From Actinomycetota bacterium (GTDB lineage: Bacteria; Actinomycetota; Actinomycetes; Nanopelagicales; Nanopelagicaceae), in NCBI GenBank assembly GCA_009700405.1, contig WLMD01000042.1, positions 1 through 11,526 of the forward strand: a DNA stretch of 11,526 bases, read 5' to 3'. The notes under the pieces are model-generated. The model saw only the letters and a program-made list of their open reading frames with translations. It did not search any database and was not told where the DNA came from. Both the position numbers and the translations under genes were made by a program. Within the stretch, counting starts at the first letter, position 1; every line of letters begins with the position of its first letter. Of this stretch, positions 1-5,711 are shown piece by piece.

Positions 1-476
1 CTTCACAGGTCGAGGGGCGATGGCATTTCCAAGGTCAGATTCAAAGTAATAAGTTGGCCTCAATCGCTTCTTGGGCAGATGTCGTGCATTCATTGGATGA
101 CATGAGCCATGTACCTCGGCTTGCGCGAGCGGTTGGCGAAGGCAAGAAAATCGGAGTATTTATTCAAGTTAGTTTGGATAACTCAGTAGGCAGGGGAGGA
201 CTTGCCCCGGAATCGCTCGCTGAAATGGCGCAATTGATCCTCACTTTCCCAGCTCTGCTCCTTCAAGGATTGATGGCAGTTGCACCGCTTGGAGAAAATC
301 CAGATGCAGCCTTTTCCAGGCTGGCAGTAATTCATAGTGTATTTAGCCAACAATTCCCCTTTGCTAGTGCGCTTTCGGCAGGGATGAGTCAGGACTTCGA
401 AAGTGCAATTTCTCACGGAGCGACACATGTGAGAATTGGCAGTTCAATCCTGGGTTCGCGTAGTAACCCCCTGTAG
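1..476 (+). CDS. yggS: YggS/PROSC-family PLP homeostasis protein, 5'-truncated by the window
   Basis: This is the C-terminal part of a YggS/YBL036C/PROSC-family pyridoxal-phosphate-binding protein, a cytosolic single-domain TIM barrel that binds PLP without known catalysis and helps balance vitamin B6 and amino/keto-acid pools. The reading frame is open from base 3 and shows 157 residues; the family is usually about 225-235, so some 70 N-terminal residues are missing, including the PLP lysine. Visible signatures are WHFQGQIQSNK at the left edge, GLMAVAP in the middle, SAGMSQDFESAI, and the terminal phosphate-binding VRIGSSILGSR. A TTG at base 54 is an internal Leu codon, not a start, because the conserved WHF..IQSNK block lies upstream of it. 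It sits 9 bases before sepF, as in the ftsZ-yggS-sepF-yggT cluster of Actinobacteria and Firmicutes. The family assignment is secure; its role in division is only contextual. Confidence 0.95.
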   Translation, partial: SQVEGRWHFQGQIQSNKLASIASWADVVHSLDDMSHVPRLARAVGEGKKIGVFIQVSLDNSVGRGGLAPESLAEMAQLILTFPALLLQGLMAVAPLGENPDAAFSRLAVIHSVFSQQFPFASALSAGMSQDFESAISHGATHVRIGSSILGSRSNPL

Positions 477-479
477 CGT
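474..479 (+). promoter_or_regulatory. candidate -10 box for a leaderless sepF transcript
   Basis: TAGCGT fits the actinobacterial -10 pattern TAnnnT and ends 6 bases before the sepF ATG, which has no recognisable Shine-Dalgarno. A transcript starting at or next to the ATG is therefore possible. The box overlaps the yggS stop codon and no convincing -35 lies 16-19 bases upstream (the best position reads TGGGTT). TAnnnT is common by chance, and sepF could equally be read from the upstream operon mRNA. Confidence 0.3.
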
Positions 480-485
480 TGTCAC

Positions 486-944
486 ATGGCTAATGCACTG
501 CGCAAGATGGCGAACTACCTCGGGCTCATGGACGACATTGAGTTAGATACGATCGAACAATCATCCCGAGTATCGGTTCCAGAGGTAAGGATTAAGACCC
601 GCGAAGCTCGTACTCCAGCATTGGTTGTAGCTAGTGCGCCCGCGGTGCAGATGGACCTTCCAGTGGTGGATCGCATCGTTACTTTGCATCCTCGCTTTTA
701 CAATGAAGCTCGCACGATTGGCGAGCATTACCGTCTTGGTAATCCAGTCATCATGAACCTCAGCGACATGGAAGAATCAGAGCGCAAGCGTCTTGTTGAT
801 TTTGCCAGCGGTTTGGTTTTCGGCCATAACGGAACCATCGAGAGAGTGACATCTAAAGTTTTCTTGCTTTCTCCTGCCAATATTCGCGTCAGCAACGAAG
901 ACAAGACAGCGGCAGCTGAAGCAAGTTTCTTCAACCAAAGCTGA
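486..944 (+). CDS. sepF: cell division protein SepF
   Basis: SepF polymerises at the division site and tethers FtsZ to the membrane. In Actinobacteria, which lack FtsA, it is the principal FtsZ anchor. The 152-residue product has the expected layout. An N-terminal amphipathic membrane-targeting helix (about 1-17, MANALRKMANYLGLMDD) comes first. A variable linker (about 18-60) carries the REARTPA patch typical of actinobacterial SepF. The conserved SepF core (about 61-135) follows, with VDRIVTLHPR, NEARTIGE, PVIMNL and RLVDFASGLVFG. The C-terminus ends in FFNQS, as I recall from actinobacterial homologues. The ATG at 486 starts exactly at the membrane helix. It lacks a clear Shine-Dalgarno, so translation is either leaderless or dependent on the upstream yggS reading 9 bases away. 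yggT follows after 5 bases, consistent with one operon. Confidence 0.97.
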   Translation: MANALRKMANYLGLMDDIELDTIEQSSRVSVPEVRIKTREARTPALVVASAPAVQMDLPVVDRIVTLHPRFYNEARTIGEHYRLGNPVIMNLSDMEESERKRLVDFASGLVFGHNGTIERVTSKVFLLSPANIRVSNEDKTAAAEASFFNQS

Positions 945-949
945 TTGAG

Positions 950-1234
950 ATGCTTCAAGTTGGCAGCATTCTTGTAACAGTCTTGCGCCTTTTTCTTTAT
1001 GCACTCCTTGGTCGTCTTATCTTGGATTACGTACGACTTTTTTCTCAATCCTGGCGACCTAAAGGAATAATGCTTTATCTTGTCGAGGCGATCTATGCGG
1101 TCACAGATAAACCCACCGCATTTGTACGCCGATTTGTGCCACCTCTGCGATTAGGGTCAGTCAGTTTGGATCTTTCTTTCCTTGTACTTTTCTTCGCAGT
1201 TCAGTTAGCGATTCCTTTGGTCTCTCGCTTGTAA
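950..1234 (+). CDS. yggT: YggT-family small membrane protein
   Basis: This is a 94-residue integral membrane protein of the YggT family (also called Ycf19 family). Its biochemical role is not firmly established; in Actinobacteria and Firmicutes it is encoded inside the division cluster and is thought to assist division or envelope functions. Two hydrophobic segments are visible, at about residues 4-29 and 72-92. They flank a loop with the family pattern: RLILDYVR, a conserved Trp, VEAIYAVTDKP, then RRFVPPLRLG and a short LDLSFL stretch leading into the second helix. The ATG at 950 is 5 bases after the sepF stop, suggesting translational coupling. The gene ends 5 bases from the stop of the convergent ileS, leaving no room for an independent terminator. 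It is the last division-cluster gene here; the usual next actinobacterial gene, divIVA, is absent. Confidence 0.93.
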   Translation: MLQVGSILVTVLRLFLYALLGRLILDYVRLFSQSWRPKGIMLYLVEAIYAVTDKPTAFVRRFVPPLRLGSVSLDLSFLVLFFAVQLAIPLVSRL

Positions 1235-1239
1235 TGTAG

Positions 1240-4200
1240 TTAGCGTTGGGCTTTTGTAAGAACAGCTACGAGACCATGTTCATTATGACCAAATGGCAGT
1301 GATGGATCAGCGGTGAGCTCGAGCGCTAAGACTTCGTGCTTAATTGCATCCGATGATTGAGATATCGCTCCGGCAACATCGTCATGTGCGTTATATCTAA
1401 TGTGAATACGGTCGCTAATGTCGAAGCCCTCATTTTTGCGCGCTTCCTGAATAAACCGAATCACTTCACGCACATTTCCAGCTGCAATCAAGGCAGGCGT
1501 TAGGGCTAGGTCTAGCGCAACGCTCTCTCCATCATGGCTTGCTACGGTCCATCCAGATTTTGGCGCTTCGGTAATGACTAAGTCCTCGAGTTCGATGCGA
1601 TACTCAAGATTTGCACTGTGTAGAAGAGAGAATCCGTTGCTGCGTATTTCTCTTACGAGCTGCACCGGTGATTGAGCAAGTATGGCTTGGGAAATCTCTT
1701 GTACTTGTCCACCATGTTTGGCACCAAGGGTTCTGAAATTAGCTTTTACGCTGATGTCCACAAGATCTCCATCGGCCATTGAGATATCTTCAAGTTCGAT
1801 GACGTTGAGTTCATCGGCAATTTGTTCTTTCATAGCTAATGGCAGTGCATCCCACCCTGGTGCTGCAATGAGTGCGCGTTGCAGAGGTTGACGTGTTTTC
1901 ATTGCTGATTCTGCTCGTGCGGCGCGACCAAGCTCAACAATGCGTCGAGTTTGGCGAACTTGCGCTGATAATTCCTGGTTAACCATTGAGAGATCTGCTT
2001 CTGGAAAATCAGCCAAATGCACTGATTCTTTTGACATTGTTTCCACTGGGCGAATCAATTCTTGCCACACCTGTTCGGTAATGAAAGGGACCAATGGCGC
2101 CATCAGCAAGGTGAGAGTACGTAGACATTCATGCAAAGTTGCCAGTGCTGAGGGATCTCCATCCCAGAATCTGCGACGAGATCGGCGAACATACCAATTT
2201 GATAAATCATCGATAAATTCGCTGAGTGCTTTTCCTGCTCTCTGAGTATCGAAATCTGCCAAAGAGTTATCAACTTCAGAAATGAGTTCTTGTAAATCCG
2301 AGTAGATCCATAAGTCCATCAACGGTCGCTCGGAAATCAGGGGAGCGCTTGAGATATCAAAGTCAGAAGCTTTGGCATATAAAGCAAGGAAAGAGACGGT
2401 ATTCCAATAAGTGAGAAGTGTCTTTCGAACCACATCATTAATTGCTTCATGCCCGACTCGTCGAGCTGCCCATGGTGATCCGGCAGCCAGCATGTACCAG
2501 CGCACTGCATCAGCTCCATGTTCGTCCATGAGAGCGATTGGTTCTAAAACATTTCCAACATGCTTGCTCATCTTTCGACCATCTTTATCAAGAATATGCC
2601 CGAGGCATAGAACTGTCTTATACGAGCTTTTATCAAACACGAGTGTGCCAATGGTCATGAGGGTGTAAAACCAACCGCGAGTTTGGTCGATAGCCTCGGC
2701 GATAAAATCAGCTGGGTATGCAGCAGCGAATTTCTCAACTGAACCCTCTTTGTGCGGATAGCCCCATTGAGCAAAAGGCATAGCCCCTGAGTCGTACCAG
2801 CAGTCAATAACTTCGTTGACTCGAATCATCGGACTCTGACATTGCGCACATGGCCACGTGATGTCATCAACAAATGGGCGGTGTGGATCTAAGGAGTTCA
2901 ATTCTTGACCGGCTAATTGACCAAGTTCAGCCAAGGAACCGACACAAATGTCATGAAGATTTTCGCATCGCCAAATTGGAAGGGGAGTACCCCAGTATCG
3001 ATTTCTTGAAAGTGCCCAATCGATATTGTTTGTGAGCCAATCTCCGTAGCGCCCTGTTTTAATTGTTTGAGGGTGCCAGTCTGTTTTTTCGTTTTCGCGA
3101 ATCAATTCATCTTTGATGGAAGTTGTTCGGATGTACCACGATGGTTGCGCGTAATAAAGAAGAGCAGTGTGACAGCGCCAGCAATGCGGATACTGGTGTT
3201 CATATGGTTGGTGCTTGTACAAAGCCCCGCTCTTACGTAGTTCTTTAACTAAGAGCTTGTCTGCATCTTTGAAGAACAATCCACCAATGAGTTCAATCTC
3301 TGGCAAAAAGGTGCCGTTGGCTGCAATGGGATTGACTACCGGTAAACCGTAGCCACGACACACAAGTAAATCGTCGGCGCCAAAAGCGGGGGATTGGTGA
3401 ACAAGGCCAGTTCCATCTTCAGTCGTTACATATGTAGCCAAAACAACAAAATGCGAATCTGGGATATCAACATAATCAAATGGGCGACGGTATGTTGTGC
3501 GTTCTAATTCGCGGCCCTGAATTTCTTCAATAACGCGAACTTCTCCGGTCAAGAATCCAACTAGCGGTTTAGCTATGACGAGGGTTTCTGCTCCGTCTTG
3601 AGTTATTTCTTCTACAACTAGATATGTGACATCGGGGTGGACTGCAATCGCGGTATTTGAAACAAGAGTCCATGGCGTTGTTGTCCAGACCAGTAACGAG
3701 GCACCGAGTTGAGCTAGATGACCAGAGGTAATGGGAAAGCGGACGTAAACAGATGGATCGGTAATGGTTTCATAACCTTGAGCCAATTCATGATCCGAAA
3801 GTCCTGTGCCACACCTAGGGCAGTACGGAGCTACGCGATGGTCTTGAACCAAAAGACCCTTCTGCCAAATCTCCTTAAGACTCCACCAGACACTTTCTAC
3901 ATATTCCGGGGACATCGTCCAATAAGCCTCATCGAAGTCAACCCAAAATCCCATTCGATCGGTCATTTGGGTGAAGGCACCTACATGTCGCTGTACAGAT
4001 TCACGGCACTTGTCGTTAAAAGAAGCTATTCCAAATTTTTCAATGTCGCCTTTGCCAGCAAAACCTAATTCTTTTTCCACTGCAATTTCCACGGGAAGTC
4101 CATGGCAATCCCATCCAGCTTTGCGAAGGACGTATTTTCCTTTCATCGTGTGATAACGAGGGAAAACATCCTTAAAGACTCGAGCTTCAATGTGGTGGGT

Positions 4201-4371
4201 ACCAGGGGCGCCGTTAGCGGTGGGTGGCCCCTCAAAAAAAGTCCAGGCTTGGCCACCGGCTCGAGCCTCTAGTGATTTGTGGAAGATCGAATTTTCGCGC
4301 CATAAGTGCAAAATTGCACGCTCCATGGCTGGTAAATCCACTTGCGGAGAAATCGCGCGATAGGTGCTCAT
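1240..4371 (-). CDS. ileS: isoleucyl-tRNA synthetase, type 2 (long, eukaryote-like form)
   Basis: A cytosolic class I synthetase that charges tRNA-Ile and edits misactivated valine. The protein has 1043 residues, the usual size for the actinobacterial form. In order: EGPPTANGAP then GTHH (57-60) at the position of the HxGH signature; KAGWDCHGLPVE (about 84-95); zinc-type Cys pairs at 184/187, 397/400 and 508/511 with a further Cys at 524; the CP1 editing domain with WTTTPWTL (229-236) and GTGLVH then AFGADD (about 320-334); a KMSKS loop reading KMSKH (600-604); and a tRNA-binding C-terminal region with MAPLVPFITEQVW. The swapped GTHH signature and KMSKH place it with type 2 enzymes, which are associated with mupirocin insensitivity. 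The ATG at 4371 lies 7 bases after a -10-like TAGAGT, suggesting a leaderless mRNA. The gap to the divergent neighbour is about 66 bases, too short for a T-box leader. Function is certain; the drug phenotype is inferred. Confidence 0.98.
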   Translation of the reverse strand: MSTYRAISPQVDLPAMERAILHLWRENSIFHKSLEARAGGQAWTFFEGPPTANGAPGTHHIEARVFKDVFPRYHTMKGKYVLRKAGWDCHGLPVEIAVEKELGFAGKGDIEKFGIASFNDKCRESVQRHVGAFTQMTDRMGFWVDFDEAYWTMSPEYVESVWWSLKEIWQKGLLVQDHRVAPYCPRCGTGLSDHELAQGYETITDPSVYVRFPITSGHLAQLGASLLVWTTTPWTLVSNTAIAVHPDVTYLVVEEITQDGAETLVIAKPLVGFLTGEVRVIEEIQGRELERTTYRRPFDYVDIPDSHFVVLATYVTTEDGTGLVHQSPAFGADDLLVCRGYGLPVVNPIAANGTFLPEIELIGGLFFKDADKLLVKELRKSGALYKHQPYEHQYPHCWRCHTALLYYAQPSWYIRTTSIKDELIRENEKTDWHPQTIKTGRYGDWLTNNIDWALSRNRYWGTPLPIWRCENLHDICVGSLAELGQLAGQELNSLDPHRPFVDDITWPCAQCQSPMIRVNEVIDCWYDSGAMPFAQWGYPHKEGSVEKFAAAYPADFIAEAIDQTRGWFYTLMTIGTLVFDKSSYKTVLCLGHILDKDGRKMSKHVGNVLEPIALMDEHGADAVRWYMLAAGSPWAARRVGHEAINDVVRKTLLTYWNTVSFLALYAKASDFDISSAPLISERPLMDLWIYSDLQELISEVDNSLADFDTQRAGKALSEFIDDLSNWYVRRSRRRFWDGDPSALATLHECLRTLTLLMAPLVPFITEQVWQELIRPVETMSKESVHLADFPEADLSMVNQELSAQVRQTRRIVELGRAARAESAMKTRQPLQRALIAAPGWDALPLAMKEQIADELNVIELEDISMADGDLVDISVKANFRTLGAKHGGQVQEISQAILAQSPVQLVREIRSNGFSLLHSANLEYRIELEDLVITEAPKSGWTVASHDGESVALDLALTPALIAAGNVREVIRFIQEARKNEGFDISDRIHIRYNAHDDVAGAISQSSDAIKHEVLALELTADPSLPFGHNEHGLVAVLTKAQR

Positions 4372-4378
4372 CTACCGA

Positions 4379-4407
4379 ACTCTATTCCATCGTGGCGGGA
4401 GTGGCAT
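4379..4407 (-). promoter_or_regulatory. candidate ileS promoter (leaderless)
   Basis: Read on the minus strand, a -35-like ATGCCA (4407-4402, 4 of 6 to TTGACA) is separated by exactly 17 bases from a -10-like TAGAGT (4384-4379). The -10 ends 7 bases before the ileS ATG, which would place the transcription start at or beside the A of the start codon. No Shine-Dalgarno precedes the ATG. The spacing is optimal for a housekeeping sigma factor. The -35 overlaps that of the opposite promoter by five bases. This was inferred by eye and not tested. Confidence 0.55.
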
Positions 4408-4430
4408 TTACCTCGATAAGCGCATAAGGT
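4401..4430 (+). promoter_or_regulatory. candidate promoter for the DksA-like/lspA/rluD group
   Basis: On the plus strand GTGGCA (4401-4406, 4 of 6 to TTGACA) is followed after 18 bases by TAAGGT (4425-4430), which fits TAnnnT. The -10 ends 7 bases before the GTG at 4438, so the mRNA could start at that codon. The same bases contain AAGG (4426-4429), which could instead serve as a Shine-Dalgarno 8 bases from the GTG on a longer transcript from elsewhere; the two readings are mutually exclusive. The -35 overlaps the minus-strand ileS -35 (4402-4407). Confidence 0.5.
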
Positions 4431-4437
4431 GCGCGCC

Positions 4438-5166
4438 GTGGTAAAGAAAATAGCTAAAAAAGCCCCCGCCAAAAAAGCCCCTGCAAAAAAGGCCCCGGCG
4501 AAGAAAGTCCCTGCCAAAAAGGCTCCGGCGAAGAAAGCTCCCGCCAAGAAAGCTGCAGTGAAGAAAGCACCTGCCAAAAAAGCTGCGGTCAAAAAAGCTC
4601 CAGGGAAACCATTTCCTGCCAAGGCCGCGGTAGCGGTAGCGCCTGCTCCGGTTATTGCTGCACCAGTTGTTCCAGTCGTTGCCGAAGAGCGACGTCTGGT
4701 TATGCCACCACCACCACGCCCAGTTAAGAATGGCAAGAAAGCCGCGCCACTCAAACCCATCAAGAGCGCGCCTACTCCCGTTGTAGTTTCTGAAAATGAA
4801 TCTCCGTGGAGTGCAGCCGAATTAAAAACCATGAAGAGTGAATTGGCAAAAGAGCTTCTCCGTCTCAAAGCAGAATTAGTTGCTGTCGAGAATGAAATGG
4901 ATGAACTCATTCACGAATCTGGTGAAGGTGCCGGCGATGACCAAGCAGATGCGGGTACAAAAACATTCGAGCGTGAACACGAAATGTCACTTGTGATTAA
5001 TGCTCGAGATATGGTTTTACAGACTGAGCGTGCATTAGAGCGCATCGAAGAGAAAACTTATGGACAGTGCGAAGAATGTGGCAATGCCATCGGCAAAGCT
5101 CGTTTGCAAGTCTTTCCTCGCGCAACGTTGTGCATGGTCTGTAAAGCGAAGGAAGAACGGCGCTAA
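4438..5166 (+). CDS. DksA/TraR-family zinc-finger protein with Lys-rich repeat N-terminus
   Basis: A 242-residue member of the DksA/TraR family, whose members insert a coiled coil into the RNA polymerase secondary channel. Residues 2-60 are a basic low-complexity tail of KKAPA-type pentads, resembling the tails of histone H1 and actinobacterial HU. A Pro/Ala/Val linker (about 61-115) follows. A predicted coiled coil (about 118-205) contains the acidic tip DDQADAG (167-173). The C4 zinc finger is Cx2C-x17-Cx2C (C211, C214, C232, C235). The tip has Gly where E. coli DksA has Ala76 and about four extra residues afterwards. I chose the GTG at 4438 rather than 4429: it gives the family-like MVKK start and sits properly after TAAGGT/AAGG. 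lspA begins 2 bases downstream. The family is clear; whether it acts with ppGpp, or its tail binds DNA or RNA, is inference. Confidence 0.9.
   Translation: MVKKIAKKAPAKKAPAKKAPAKKVPAKKAPAKKAPAKKAAVKKAPAKKAAVKKAPGKPFPAKAAVAVAPAPVIAAPVVPVVAEERRLVMPPPPRPVKNGKKAAPLKPIKSAPTPVVVSENESPWSAAELKTMKSELAKELLRLKAELVAVENEMDELIHESGEGAGDDQADAGTKTFEREHEMSLVINARDMVLQTERALERIEEKTYGQCEECGNAIGKARLQVFPRATLCMVCKAKEERR
4456..4605 (+). repeat. ten tandem 15-base coding repeats (KKAPA pentads)
   Basis: Ten consecutive in-frame 15-base units encode KK followed by A or V, P or A, then A, V or G: seven end in PA, two in AV and one in PG. Third codon positions differ freely between units (GCC, GCT, GCA, GCG; AAA/AAG) while the peptide pattern is kept. 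That argues for selection on the protein rather than very recent slippage. Several runs of six A occur. The strand bias also creates a long spurious open frame on the opposite strand. Confidence 0.95.
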
Positions 5167-5168
5167 TT

Positions 5169-5711
5169 TTGCGCGCCAAGAAATCAATCTGGAGCAGCGT
5201 ATTATTTGCTGCATGGCTTGTCTGGATGGCAGATGCAGCGTCCAAGGCATGGGCGCTGACAACACTTGAAGGCAAGGCACCGCGACATATTCTCGGCGAG
5301 TTTCTTCAATTCACATTCACAAAGAACTCTGGTGCCGCTTTTAGTTTTGCAACCGGCGGAACTTTCTTTCTCACATCTTTCGCTTTAGTGGTTGTAGTAG
5401 CTATTGCATATTGGTCCCGAAAAATAACATCTCCAGCGTGGGCCATCGTTCTGGGCCTTGTACTGGGTGGCTCTTTGGGCAACCTCTCTGATCGGATATT
5501 TAGAACGGGCTCAAATCGCGGTTTCTTTCGAGGGGAAGTCATAGATTGGATTTCCCTGCCTCACTGGCCGATATTTAACCTCGCAGATTCGGCTATTGTG
5601 ATTGCAGCAGTTCTTGCGACAATTCTTTCATTTCGCAATATTGCACCGATATCTCCTGCTGGTCCGATAGATCCACACGATAGTGAAAGCGAGGGCTCAA
5701 ATGGCGCGTGA
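5169..5711 (+). CDS. lspA: prolipoprotein signal peptidase (signal peptidase II)
   Basis: An integral membrane aspartyl protease that removes the signal peptide of diacylglyceryl-modified prolipoproteins. The 180-residue product has the four hydrophobic segments of the family, at about 8-28, 57-80, 90-106 and 137-155. Signature motifs are all present: an N-terminal DAASK (22-26), FTKNSGAAFSF (about 50-60), GGSLGNLSDR with catalytic D108, and DWI..PIFNLADS with catalytic D140. A hydrophilic tail of about 25 residues follows. The start is a TTG at 5169, 2 bases after the upstream stop; no other in-frame start precedes the first membrane helix, since the next ATG (residue 20) would remove half of it. 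A purine stretch GAAGGAAG (5148-5155) lies 13 bases upstream, rather far, so coupling to the DksA-like gene probably drives initiation. The last 11 bases overlap rluD. Adjacency of lspA to ileS and rluD is conserved widely. Confidence 0.97.
   Translation: MRAKKSIWSSVLFAAWLVWMADAASKAWALTTLEGKAPRHILGEFLQFTFTKNSGAAFSFATGGTFFLTSFALVVVVAIAYWSRKITSPAWAIVLGLVLGGSLGNLSDRIFRTGSNRGFFRGEVIDWISLPHWPIFNLADSAIVIAAVLATILSFRNIAPISPAGPIDPHDSESEGSNGA
5691..5695 (+). promoter_or_regulatory. Shine-Dalgarno deciding the rluD start
   Basis: GAGGG lies 5 bases before the ATG at 5701, inside the 3' end of lspA. It supports that ATG over the in-frame GTG at 5683, which has no comparable site and would add six residues (MKARAQ) ahead of the conserved N-terminus. 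Confidence 0.7.

Noticed and set aside
54..56. TTG as the start of the first gene
   Set aside because: The frame is open to the window edge and the conserved WHF..IQSNK block of YggS lies upstream, so the gene is simply truncated by the window.
1207..1229. AGCGA/TCGCT inverted repeat at the 3' end of yggT
   Set aside because: A five-base-pair stem with a 13-base loop and no T-run, within coding sequence; too weak to call a terminator.
3718..4068. Open frames of 60-116 codons on the plus strand opposite ileS
   Set aside because: They are antisense shadows of a well-conserved synthetase, with no family motifs or ribosome-binding sites.
4429..4431. GTG at 4429 as the start of the DksA-like gene
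   Set aside because: It lies on the AAGG/TAAGGT element and adds only MRA; the GTG at 4438 gives MVKK and correct spacing.
4372..4437. T-box riboswitch expected upstream of an actinobacterial ileS
   Set aside because: The whole gap is about 66 bases and the -10-like box lies 7 bases from the ATG, leaving no room for a specifier stem or antiterminator.
4485..4491. A AAA AAG heptamer in frame inside the Lys-rich repeats, the classic -1 frameshift slippery sequence
   Set aside because: Lys-rich repeats make such heptamers likely. I see no convincing downstream stem-loop, and the -1 frame runs on as Gly/Ser/Cys low-complexity sequence with no recognisable domain. Ribosome profiling would be needed to revive it.
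4368..4910. 180-codon open frame on the minus strand opposite the DksA-like gene
   Set aside because: It is a by-product of the A/G-biased Lys-Ala-Pro repeats: the translation is Ala/Gly/Phe low-complexity sequence and overlaps a gene with clear family motifs.
5683..5685. GTG at 5683 as the rluD start
   Set aside because: It adds six non-conserved residues, whereas the ATG at 5701 has a GAGGG Shine-Dalgarno at good distance.
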